Source: G013214665 sp964649815 (GTDB lineage Bacteria; Pseudomonadota; Alphaproteobacteria; Rhodobacterales; Rhodobacteraceae). Taken from it: a stretch of 64,000 nt of DNA. The stretch lies in NCBI GenBank assembly GCA_964649815.1, contig CAZYQC010000006.1, positions 1 to 64,000 of the forward strand, given 5' to 3'. This document shows, in pieces, positions 42,810-50,739 of this stretch (positions are counted from its first letter, which is position 1; the number at the start of each line of letters is the position of its first letter). The notes under the pieces were generated by a model. The model did no database searches, was not told the origin of the DNA, and worked only from the letters and a program-made list of their open reading frames with translations. A program made the position numbers and the translations under genes.

Positions 42810-43837
42810 TAGTGGCTGCTCCCCTTGTGGTCGCGCCAGGTGCGGCGCAGTGGCAGGATCAACAGGATCACAATCCCGATCATAGTCAGCATGGCAGAGG
42901 CAGAGGCCCGGCTGATCGCCCGGTTGCCAGCATCATCCGGCGTCAGCAGATCGAACGTGAGCCACTGGAGCGAGATAACATGTGCCTCGGATCTAAAGCC
43001 GATGATCTCTTCGAAAACGCGATAGCAATCCATCAAGTGAATAAGCGCGATAAAGATGATCAGCGGCATCAAATGCGGGATGATCACATGGCGCAAACGC
43101 TCAAACCGCGAAGCGCCATCAATGACTGCGCTTTCCAGCGTGTCCATATTCACCGTCTGCAATCCGGCGTAAAAGATCACAAAGGCAAAAGGCGCCACGT
43201 GCCAGACCCGATAGAAATACATCAAAATCTCGATGGTCCAGCCTTGGGCAAACATCGCGATATCGCGCCCTGACCAACGCTCCATCGCAGCGGTCAAAAT
43301 ACCGTCGCCTACAAACAGCCAATAGATCGACAACGATCCGATAACCGGCGTGATGATAAAGGGCAGCAGCGAAACAAAGATGATCGGGCCGCGCATCGAT
43401 TTGGCGGCATTGTTCACGGCCAGCGCAATCGCCAGACCCACACCAATCACCAGCGGCAATGTCAAAAGCGTAAAGGTGAGCGTGAACCGCAAGGCTTTCC
43501 AGAAATCGATCTGCAGAATGTCACGCCATTGACCCTCGCCAATCGCGGCCCAAACCTTGTCCATTTCCAGAACGTTTTGGTAACTTTGCCACCCGACCCA
43601 AGAGGTCTTGGTCAACGTCTCGCCTGTCTCCTCGTCAAGCACCGGCACGGTCTTGAGTTCGGTGGTACAGGTTTGCGTCAAAAAGCCCGGCGTGCAGGTT
43701 TCGACCTCGATCTGTTGCAAGATCGGCTGTGTCACCTGAAAGCTTTGCAGAAACACTGATATCAGCGGGGCAGCAATAAAGATCAGCATCATCAAGACAG
43801 ATGGTCCGACAAAGGCTGCAAATGTTTGGAACCGCAT
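42809..43837 (-). CDS. Sugar ABC transporter permease (MalF-like)
   Basis: A 342-residue permease from the ATG at 43837 (ribosome-binding site ggaggg); upstream frame is open to 43891 but unsupported. A first helix (about 8-28) is followed by a periplasmic loop with VETCTPGFLTQTC, a likely disulfide, before the core helices. The EAA motif is ESAVIDGASRFERLRHVIIPHLMP. Together with the MalG-like protein it forms the transmembrane channel of the importer. Confidence 0.9.
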   Translation of the reverse strand: MRFQTFAAFVGPSVLMMLIFIAAPLISVFLQSFQVTQPILQQIEVETCTPGFLTQTCTTELKTVPVLDEETGETLTKTSWVGWQSYQNVLEMDKVWAAIGEGQWRDILQIDFWKALRFTLTFTLLTLPLVIGVGLAIALAVNNAAKSMRGPIIFVSLLPFIITPVIGSLSIYWLFVGDGILTAAMERWSGRDIAMFAQGWTIEILMYFYRVWHVAPFAFVIFYAGLQTVNMDTLESAVIDGASRFERLRHVIIPHLMPLIIFIALIHLMDCYRVFEEIIGFRSEAHVISLQWLTFDLLTPDDAGNRAISRASASAMLTMIGIVILLILPLRRTWRDHKGSSH

Positions 43838-43920
43838 GCACCTGCCCTCCGCTTTGCGTGCTACGCGATGCCCAACCGGGTGGCTCTGCACTCGCGCATG
43901 TGTCCGGGTTTCAAGACAAT

Positions 43921-43949
43921 CCGAGGCGCGGCGCGTGACCGCGCCTCGG
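43921..43949 (-). other. Intercistronic hairpin between binding-protein and permease genes
   Basis: A perfect 11-bp stem (43921-43931 with 43939-43949, arm CCGAGGCGCGG) with a 7-nt loop lies 15 bp after the binding-protein stop. No T-run follows on the minus strand. As with the malE-malF intergenic element of enterobacteria, such a hairpin probably stabilises the upstream mRNA so that the binding protein is made in excess over the permeases. Confidence 0.7.
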
Positions 43950-43963
43950 GGTATTTTCGTTGC

Positions 43964-45184
43964 TTACTGCAGGATGCCTGCTTCTTTGGCAGCCGTGGTG
44001 TAGCTGTCGACAACCGCAGCAAGGGTCGCCGCTGCATCACGCTCACCGGTGAAGAAGGACGGCAGCTCGTTGCCCAGCGCGGTGTGCAACATGCCCATCT
44101 GTGTGGTGGATGGGTAAGGCGCCGCAGCAGGTGTCGCAGTCGCTGTCGCAATCGCACCAGTCGCCACGTCACCTGGAACATAGCCGTCAACCAGCCAGAT
44201 CGCAGCGTCATTGGCGCCCTGCACCATGTCGCTGTCCAGGCCTTCCATCGCCACGCGGAACGCAGCATCCGCCTCTTCGTCGGTGATGTTCTTGGCGATC
44301 ACGATACCGTCCCACCACAATGTCGTGGCAGGCGCGCCGCCGTCCATCGCGACCGGAGCACCGGCCATCGCAACTTTGCCAACAACTTGGCTCTCGTTTG
44401 CGTCGTTCATCGCACCCGCACGGGACGCCCACAGGTTCGCCATCGCGATTTTGCCCTGCTGGAACTGCTGCTGCACGTAGGTGGAGTCAGACACCAGGAA
44501 TTCTGGGTCCATGTAAGCGGTCATCGCTTGCATCGTCTCCAGCGCCTTCATGCCTGCGTCAGACGCAACCGCTGCGGTGTTGTCGGCGTTAAAGAACGAT
44601 CCGCCAAAGCCCAGGTACATGTTGTTAAAGTCCTGCGCGAGGTTCCAACCGGACTTCATTGTCGCGCCCAGAGGATAGTCAACAACGCCAGCCGCCTTGA
44701 TCTTTTCCGCAGCCGCAAGCACTTCGCCCCAGGATGTTGGCGTGGCAATGCCCAGATCAGACAGAATGTCCGAGCGATACATCAGGTGCTGTGTGTTCAC
44801 CATCATCGCAATCGCCATGATCTTACCGTCAACACGGATCAGCTGATTTGGCGACAGGTTCTGACCATACTTGGCAACCAGATCGTCCAGCGGGCGGATT
44901 GTGCCAGCGTTCAGCAATGGCGTGATCGTGCCGTTCGAGACGCCACCAATCTGATACAGCGACGGGTTCGCTTCAAACGCCGCAGGCTGCTTTGTGCGGA
45001 ATTCCTGGTCCAGCTCCGCTTCGACGTTGCCACATTCCGCCATTGCGGCTGTGACAGCTTTCCAGGCTTCAAAACCGGCGGACAACGATTTCACCGGTAC
45101 GGTGTTTTCAAAGGAACAGGCCGCAAACGCCGCCGTACCCATCACCGAAAATGCGCCCGCGAGGGCAATTTTCTTCAGAAACAT
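43964..45184 (-). CDS. Extracellular sugar-binding protein of the ABC importer
   Basis: Periplasmic solute-binding protein of family 1, 406 residues from the ATG at 45184 (ribosome-binding site agggagtg). The signal peptide MFLKKIALAGAFSVMGTAAFA is followed by a mature Ala-Cys N-terminus. The SBP core is seen in EANPSLYQIGGVSNG, MYRSDILSDLGI-TPTSWGEVL and GKIAMANLWASRAG. It gives the importer its substrate specificity, but the ligand cannot be deduced from sequence. The frame is open upstream to 45280 without support. A 92-bp gap separates it from the ATPase gene. Confidence 0.92.
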   Translation of the reverse strand: MFLKKIALAGAFSVMGTAAFAACSFENTVPVKSLSAGFEAWKAVTAAMAECGNVEAELDQEFRTKQPAAFEANPSLYQIGGVSNGTITPLLNAGTIRPLDDLVAKYGQNLSPNQLIRVDGKIMAIAMMVNTQHLMYRSDILSDLGIATPTSWGEVLAAAEKIKAAGVVDYPLGATMKSGWNLAQDFNNMYLGFGGSFFNADNTAAVASDAGMKALETMQAMTAYMDPEFLVSDSTYVQQQFQQGKIAMANLWASRAGAMNDANESQVVGKVAMAGAPVAMDGGAPATTLWWDGIVIAKNITDEEADAAFRVAMEGLDSDMVQGANDAAIWLVDGYVPGDVATGAIATATATPAAAPYPSTTQMGMLHTALGNELPSFFTGERDAAATLAAVVDSYTTAAKEAGILQ

Positions 45185-45276
45185 CAATACACTCCCTGTT
45201 TCTTTCGTTTCGGGTGCATCTTGCAAGCCTGCACCCTTTCGGTTCCTCCGGCCAGCGCCAGCCAGCCGGACGAAGA

Positions 45277-46329
45277 TCAACCTACCCGCTCGCCCGTTTC
45301 GGCCGAGAAGATATGGCAGATGTCGGTGGGCACCGCGAAAGAGACGCTGTCTCCAATCGCTGCCCGAAACTCTTTGCTTGCCTTGACAGACACCATCTGA
45401 CCGCCCGCACGCACGGTCAACATCGTGGCATCCCCCAAAAGCTCGATCGTATAGATCGGCGAGGTGATCTGCGCCGTGGCCGCATCCCCGGCCAGCGCAG
45501 CATCCTCCGCGCGGAACCCAAGCGTAACCGCCCCATCCGCCGCCTGCAGCCCGCTGATCTGCACGTTGTCGCCGGTGAACACACCATTGCTGATCGTGCC
45601 ATCCATAAGGTTCATCGCAGGCGATCCGATAAACGAAGCCACGAAGGTATTTGCCGGATGGTCGTAAATCTCTGTCGGTGTGCCCACCTGCTGGATCTTG
45701 CCCTGCTTCATAACCACCACGCGGTCCGCCAGCGTCATCGCTTCGATCTGGTCGTGGGTCACATAAACCGTCGTCACCTTGAGCTCATGGCTCAGGTTCT
45801 TGATCTGCGCGCGGGTCGAAACCCGTAACTTCGCATCCAGGTTCGACAGAGGCTCGTCCATCAAAAAGACGTTGGGCTCGCGCACAATGGCCCGCGCCAA
45901 CGCCACGCGCTGACGCTGACCGCCAGACAATTCCGCCGGCTTGCGGTGCAAAAAGTCATCCAGCTCCACCATCGCCGAGGCTTTGCGCACCCGTTCATCA
46001 TGGGTCGCCGGATCGATCTTGCGCACTTTCAACGGAAAACGGATGTTCTCATAGACGTTCATATGCGGATAGAGACCGTATGACTGAAACACCATCGCCA
46101 CATCGCGGTCTTTCGGATCCAGATCATTGACCCTCCGACCATCAATCATGATGTCGCCGTCGGTGGCGTCCTCCAACCCGGCAATCATGCGCATCGTCGT
46201 GGTCTTGCCGCATCCCGACGGCCCCAGCAAAACCAGGAACTCCTCATCCGCAATCGTCAGGTCAAAATTGTCGACCCCAACGAAAGATCCCCACCGTTTG
46301 TTAATGTTCCGAAGCTGAATTTCGGCCAT
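45277..46329 (-). CDS. ABC transporter ATP-binding protein (UgpC/MsmK type)
   Basis: A 350-residue ATPase of carbohydrate importers. Walker A is GPSGCGKTT, the signature LSGGQRQR, Walker B VFLMDEPLSNLD, and a C-terminal TOBE/MalK regulatory domain (about 235-345) is present. It is the first gene of the importer operon, 64 bp downstream of the 20-bp palindrome. Placing the ATPase first and the two permeases last is less common than the reverse order. The ribosome-binding site (gggggc) is poor. Confidence 0.94.
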   Translation of the reverse strand: MAEIQLRNINKRWGSFVGVDNFDLTIADEEFLVLLGPSGCGKTTTMRMIAGLEDATDGDIMIDGRRVNDLDPKDRDVAMVFQSYGLYPHMNVYENIRFPLKVRKIDPATHDERVRKASAMVELDDFLHRKPAELSGGQRQRVALARAIVREPNVFLMDEPLSNLDAKLRVSTRAQIKNLSHELKVTTVYVTHDQIEAMTLADRVVVMKQGKIQQVGTPTEIYDHPANTFVASFIGSPAMNLMDGTISNGVFTGDNVQISGLQAADGAVTLGFRAEDAALAGDAATAQITSPIYTIELLGDATMLTVRAGGQMVSVKASKEFRAAIGDSVSFAVPTDICHIFSAETGERVG

Positions 46330-46393
46330 GAAAGCCCCCGAGCGTCACCCTTTGGTTGAGGCTAGAGCGCAGATCGTTGAGTCGGCAAGTGTT

Positions 46394-46413
46394 TTTTGCA
46401 CACGTGTGCAAAA
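46394..46413. promoter_or_regulatory. Perfect 20-bp palindrome, candidate LacI-family operator
   Basis: TTTTGCACACGTGTGCAAAA is a perfect inverted repeat without spacer and with the central CG typical of LacI-family operators. It lies 64 bp ahead of the importer ATPase start on the minus strand, within an A/T-rich stretch (46420-46470) suitable for a promoter. The LacI-family gene at 35668-36690 in the same run is the likely regulator. I saw no second copy in the intergenic regions of the cluster. Confidence 0.75.
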
Positions 46414-46608
46414 TTCAAGCACAGACCGTATTTAACAAATAAAATCAGCGCCTTAAAATAAAATCACCGCCCCAAATCCCACGCCGCCATGTCGCAAACA
46501 AACCTCCTCACCCGCGAACCGCCGGTCCCGTCGCACGCTTCCCACGCACCTTCCAGTGGGCGTTTCCGCACCGATTGATCACCCGCCTGAGCTGGGCTAC
46601 GCAGCCCT

Positions 46609-47136
46609 ATGGTCTTGAATGTTGTGCCTCATAATCCCGCCTGGGCCGACGCCTTTGCCCGGGAACAAACCGCCCTGCTGGCCGCGCTGCCACCGGGATG
46701 CCTGACACTGCACCACATCGGCAGCACATCGATCCCCGACATCCTGGCTAAGCCCATTATCGATCTACTGGGGGCAACCCCCGATCTCGCCCAAATCGAC
46801 GCTCTCACCGAGACTTTCGCCACGCTCGGCTACGAGGCGCTGGGCGCCTACGGGATCGAGGGGCGCCGGTATTTCCGCAAACACAACGACACCGGCCTCC
46901 GCACACATCATCTGCATATCTTCCAGGTCACCTCGCCGCATCTCACCCGGCACATCGCCTTCCGAGATTACCTCCGCGCCCATCCAGAGATCGCCGCCAA
47001 ATATTCCGCCCTCAAAGCCCAACTCACCGCAGCCCCGAACCTCACCTGGTCCAGCTATCTCGACGGCAAAGACCCCTTCATCCGCCGCATTGAGACCGAC
47101 GCGCTCGCCTGGGCCCAACAGACCCAAGCCCGCTGA
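46609..47136 (+). CDS. GrpB family (UPF0157) protein
   Basis: A 175-residue nucleotidyltransferase-fold protein of the GrpB family. The signature HHIGSTSIPDILAKPIIDLLG is split as LHHIGSTSIPD and KPIIDLLGATPD, and later HLHIFQ and FRDYLRAHPE are also typical. The molecular function of the family is not established. It is divergent from the accessory importer operon and convergent with gcdH. Confidence 0.88.
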   Translation: MVLNVVPHNPAWADAFAREQTALLAALPPGCLTLHHIGSTSIPDILAKPIIDLLGATPDLAQIDALTETFATLGYEALGAYGIEGRRYFRKHNDTGLRTHHLHIFQVTSPHLTRHIAFRDYLRAHPEIAAKYSALKAQLTAAPNLTWSSYLDGKDPFIRRIETDALAWAQQTQAR

Positions 47137-47153
47137 CCCAACCCAAACCAGCT

Positions 47154-47180
47154 CTTTCTTTTGGCGAAAAATATCCCCGG
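47154..47180. repeat. Dispersed short intergenic repeat, copy D (inverted orientation)
   Basis: The sequence has ctttcttttggcg followed by aaaaatatccccgg, the reverse complement of copies B and C. It sits between the convergent grpB-like gene and gcdH, ahead of two small GC-rich inverted repeats (47188-47200 and about 47201-47219). A bidirectional terminator function is likely. Confidence 0.6.
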
Positions 47181-47234
47181 GGTGAATGGGCCGCAGGCCC
47201 AGAGGGGCAGGCAGCCCCTCCCCCGCCGCAGGCC

Positions 47235-48458
47235 TTAGAAAAAGGCCTGCAACCCGGTTTGCGCCCGGCCCAGGATCAGCGCATGCACATCATGCGTGCC
47301 TTCATAGGTGTTCACCGTTTCCAGGTTCATCAAATGGCGCATCACCTGAAACTCACCTGAAATGCCGTTGCCCCCGTGCATGTCGCGGGCGTGGCGCGCG
47401 ATCTCCAACGCTTTGCCGCAATTGTTGCGCTTTACAATCGAGATCATCTCTGGTGCGGCCTCTGCCTTGTCCATCAAACGCCCCACCTGCAGCGAGGCCT
47501 GCAAGCCCAGCGCAATCTCGGTCTGCATATCTGCCAGTTTCTTCTGGAAAAGCTGCGTTTGCGCCAAGGGCCGGCCAAATTGTTTGCGGTCCAACCCGTA
47601 TTGGCGCGCGGCGTGCCAGCAGAACTCAGCCGCTCCCATCGCGCCCCAGGAAATACCATAGCGCGCCCGGTTCAAACAGCCAAACGGCCCTTTGAGGCCC
47701 GCCACATTCGGCAACAGCGCATCCTCGCCGACCTCGACATTCTCCATCACGATCTCGCCCGTGATCGAGGCACGCAGTGACAATTTGTTCTGGATCTTGG
47801 GCGCACTCAGGCCCGCCATCCCTTTCTCCAGGACAAAGCCGCGGATGCGTCCGTCATGCGCCTCTGACTTGGCCCAGACCACAAACACATCCGCGATCGG
47901 CGCGTTCGAGATCCACATCTTTGCACCGTTCAGCACATAGCCGCCGTCCGTTTTTTTGGCGACCGTCTTCATCCCCGCCGGGTCTGAACCAGCATCAGGC
48001 TCTGTCAGGCCAAAACAGCCGATAAATGCGCCCGAGGCGAGCTTGGGCAGGTATTTTTGCCGCTGCTCTTCCGAGCCATAGGCGTAGATCGGGTACATCA
48101 CCAACGAGGATTGCACCGACATCATCGAGCGATAGCCGCTGTCGATCCGTTCGACCTCGCGCGCCACCAGGCCATAAGACACGTACGAGCCGCCCAATCC
48201 GCCGTATTCCTCTGGCACCGTGACGCCTAGAAACCCCATCTCTCCCATCTCGCGAAAGATGTCGGGGTCTGTGGTTTCGTTGGCAAAGGCGTCAATCACG
48301 CGCGGCGCGAGTTTTTCGTCCGCATAAGCTTTGGCGCTTGCCTGGATCATGCGCTCGTCTTCGCTCAGCTGTTCAGACAGGCGCAGCGGGTCGGCCCAAT
48401 CAAAGCTGCCCAAATCCGGCGCATCCTTCGCCTTCAGAATTTTGGTCTCTACATTCAT
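47235..48458 (-). CDS. gcdH: Glutaryl-CoA dehydrogenase
   Basis: FAD enzyme that oxidises and decarboxylates glutaryl-CoA to crotonyl-CoA in lysine and tryptophan breakdown. The catalytic Glu is in the characteristic TYEGTHDVHALILGRAQTG, and FGLTEPDAGSDP is the FAD-binding acyl-CoA dehydrogenase signature. The start is ATG 48458 (ribosome-binding site ggagg), giving 407 residues; the frame opens at 48509. A divergent LysR-type regulator is a common partner of gcdH in proteobacteria. Confidence 0.93.
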   Translation of the reverse strand: MNVETKILKAKDAPDLGSFDWADPLRLSEQLSEDERMIQASAKAYADEKLAPRVIDAFANETTDPDIFREMGEMGFLGVTVPEEYGGLGGSYVSYGLVAREVERIDSGYRSMMSVQSSLVMYPIYAYGSEEQRQKYLPKLASGAFIGCFGLTEPDAGSDPAGMKTVAKKTDGGYVLNGAKMWISNAPIADVFVVWAKSEAHDGRIRGFVLEKGMAGLSAPKIQNKLSLRASITGEIVMENVEVGEDALLPNVAGLKGPFGCLNRARYGISWGAMGAAEFCWHAARQYGLDRKQFGRPLAQTQLFQKKLADMQTEIALGLQASLQVGRLMDKAEAAPEMISIVKRNNCGKALEIARHARDMHGGNGISGEFQVMRHLMNLETVNTYEGTHDVHALILGRAQTGLQAFF

Positions 48459-48563
48459 GTCCGCCTCCGCTTTTGCATGCGCGATTCCAGGTTGCGCGCA
48501 GTATTGCAAATCTCGCCTCAGAACTCTAACGATCGTTTGTCCTATGTCTCATGAGAAAAACGC

Positions 48564-49469
48564 ATGACACTGGTCTCGCGCCGCTACTTGCCCTCCATGT
48601 CTGCCCTGCTCGCCTTTGAGGCCTCAGCGCGTTTGGGGTCGGCCACGGCCGCCGCCGACGAACTCTCCGTCACCCAAAGTGCCGTCAGCCGCCAGATCAA
48701 AACCCTGGAAGAGCAATTGGGCACGCGTCTCTTCGCCCGACGTGGCCGCACGCTTGAACTGACCGAGACCGGACGGCGTTATGTCAAAGACGTACGCGAC
48801 ATTCTCGCGCGGCTGGGCTCTGCCTCGATCGCCGCTGCCGCCCCATCAGGCGGTGGGACGTTGGCGCTGGCTGTGCTGCCAGCCTTTGGCACGCATTGGC
48901 TCGCACCGCGCCTCCCGGCCTTCGCGCAGGTGGCGCCCAATGTCACGCTCACCCTCGCCACGCGCTTGCGCCCATTCGACTTTCGAACCGAGCGTTTTGA
49001 TATGGCCATTCACTTTGGCGACAAAGAATGGCCTGGCGCCAAAGTCAGCTTTGTTCCGTTGATCAAAGAACGTGTGTTCCCGACGATTTCGCCACGGCGC
49101 CTGACCGCTCCTGTCTCGCCCAAAACGCTGCTCCAGCACCCCCTTTTGCACCTCGAAAGCCGCCCGCGCGCCTGGTCGCGCTGGTGCGCGGCACATGGTC
49201 TGTCCGATGACCTGCCACCGGGCGTACAGTTCGATCAATTCGGCACAATGGCCGAAGCGGCGGTGCATGGTTTGGGCGTCGCACTTTTGCCAGATTTCGT
49301 GGCTAACCCTCATCTCGACAGCGGCGCGCTGATCCGCGCCACCACAGAATCGCCGCAAGACCAGGGCCAATATTGGCTTGTTTTTCCAAAGGATAGGTCC
49401 ACACCAGGGCCACAATCCGCCTTTCGCGATTGGATTGGATCGGCCTGTGAAACAGTGCCACGCGCCTAG
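48564..49469 (+). CDS. LysR-family regulator (probably of gcdH)
   Basis: A 301-residue LysR-type regulator of the GcvA-like group. The winged helix is at residues 9-70 with SVTQSAVSRQIKTLEEQLGTRLF, followed by the effector-binding domain. It is transcribed divergently from gcdH with 105 bp between starts, the classic arrangement for autoregulation and control of the divergent gene, likely responding to glutarate or glutaryl-CoA metabolites. Confidence 0.9.
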   Translation: MTLVSRRYLPSMSALLAFEASARLGSATAAADELSVTQSAVSRQIKTLEEQLGTRLFARRGRTLELTETGRRYVKDVRDILARLGSASIAAAAPSGGGTLALAVLPAFGTHWLAPRLPAFAQVAPNVTLTLATRLRPFDFRTERFDMAIHFGDKEWPGAKVSFVPLIKERVFPTISPRRLTAPVSPKTLLQHPLLHLESRPRAWSRWCAAHGLSDDLPPGVQFDQFGTMAEAAVHGLGVALLPDFVANPHLDSGALIRATTESPQDQGQYWLVFPKDRSTPGPQSAFRDWIGSACETVPRA

Positions 49470-49543
49470 CCCAAGCCTGCCCCATTTCCGCCATTTTCTG
49501 CCCCTACCGACGACTCACAAGACGGAAACCAAGGGGTTGAGAA

Positions 49544-49903
49544 ATGATGAATATGTTTGCGCGCCACAAGCTGCTTTGCGCGGCCGCCGCCTGTGCACTG
49601 TCGTTCCAAGCGGCCAACGCAATGGAACACACCATCCTGATCATGGAAGACGCGTACTTCCCTGACATCACGCACGTGGACCCAGGCGATATCGTCCACT
49701 TCCACAACACGACCGGATCATCTCAGAACATCATTTCTGCGAATGAAGATTGGGAACTGGGTCCGATCCCCGCCAATGGACAATTGTCCATCACAATCGA
49801 AGAAGCGCAGGAAACCACCTATTACAACGCTGGTTCTCAGGGCGAAGACAGCTCGTACACAGTGTCCGGCTACCTTAGCTTTGACGACGCGCCGATCGAC
49901 TGA
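49544..49903 (+). CDS. Secreted cupredoxin-like protein lacking copper ligands
   Basis: A 119-residue protein with a signal peptide (about 1-26, AANA cleavage). The mature part has a cupredoxin-like strand order: HTILIMEDAYFPDITHVDPGDIVHFHNTTG, split as ILIMEDAYFPDI and VDPGDIVHFHN. However, the place where blue-copper proteins have Asn-His is SSQNI, and there is no Cys in the mature part, so type 1 copper cannot bind in the usual way. The role is unknown. It has its own ribosome-binding site and stands alone after the LysR gene. Confidence 0.65.
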   Translation: MMNMFARHKLLCAAAACALSFQAANAMEHTILIMEDAYFPDITHVDPGDIVHFHNTTGSSQNIISANEDWELGPIPANGQLSITIEEAQETTYYNAGSQGEDSSYTVSGYLSFDDAPID

Positions 49904-49958
49904 TCCCTAACGATCTAAGCCTCTTGGAAACGCCGTGGGCCTCTGGCGCGCACGGCGT

Positions 49959-50642
49959 TTATTCATGTGCCGGGTCGATCTCCGCGATCAAATTCGGCCC
50001 CTGTGCCCGATTGGAATTCACCGCTCGGCTGACCCGGTGCCATTGCAGCGCATCATCCGCCGCCGCCGTCATAAGGCGCGCCGCACCTTTGCCCGCCTCA
50101 CCCAGCCACAGCGGCCACTGATCCTCTTCCAGAATGACCGGCATCCTGTGATGGATGGCTGACATCGGCGCGTTGGCCGCGGTCGTCACGATGGCACAGG
50201 TTGGTTGCCGCTCGGCCTCACCTTCCCCCTTCGGACCCCAGTCCTGCCAAACGCCGGCAAAGGCCAAAGGCGCCAAGTCGCTGCGCGTGATGTACCAAGG
50301 CAGGCGCGTGTCTTGCGTGCGGGTCCATTCATAAAACCCGGTGGCAACCAGGATGCAGCGCCGCTCGCGACAGGCCGACCGAAAGGCAGGCTTTTCCGCC
50401 ACCGTCTCGCCGCGCGCATTGATCAACAGCGGCCCGTCGGTTGGTGACTTGTACCAATGCGGCAGAAACCCCCAGCGCATCGGCTGCAGCCGCCGCTGCC
50501 CCTCGCGCGAAAGAACAACATGAACCTGCGTGGTCGGGCAGACGTTGTAATTCGGCACCTCCGGCAGCGCATTGGCAGGGGCCGCCGCAAACAACTGCGC
50601 CATCGCGTCATTCGGTAATGTCACGGCAAATCTTCCACACAT
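49959..50642 (-). CDS. SOS response-associated peptidase (SRAP/YedK, HMCES) protein
   Basis: A 227-residue protein that forms a stable thiazolidine crosslink with abasic sites in single-stranded DNA. The catalytic Cys is residue 2 in MCGRF, so the start must be the ATG at 50642 although the frame is open upstream. Other family residues are Asn in LINARGETV, Glu in GFYEW and His in IHHRMPVIL. It is divergent from an Asp/Glu-racemase-superfamily gene. Confidence 0.95.
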   Translation of the reverse strand: MCGRFAVTLPNDAMAQLFAAAPANALPEVPNYNVCPTTQVHVVLSREGQRRLQPMRWGFLPHWYKSPTDGPLLINARGETVAEKPAFRSACRERRCILVATGFYEWTRTQDTRLPWYITRSDLAPLAFAGVWQDWGPKGEGEAERQPTCAIVTTAANAPMSAIHHRMPVILEEDQWPLWLGEAGKGAARLMTAAADDALQWHRVSRAVNSNRAQGPNLIAEIDPAHE

Positions 50643-50739
50643 GAAGGTGAGTTTCCGACAAATTCGATGTCGTGTCACGATCAGACGATCAGATTCTCTG
50701 ACGCCATCTTGGCATCCAGTCACCGCAGGAGATCACATC

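Noticed and set aside
43826..45400. Long open frame (524 codons) on the plus strand opposite the sugar-binding protein and permease genes
   Set aside because: It is antisense to genes with clear motifs, its translation is rich in Arg and His with no recognisable domain, and it is explained by high GC in the opposite frame.
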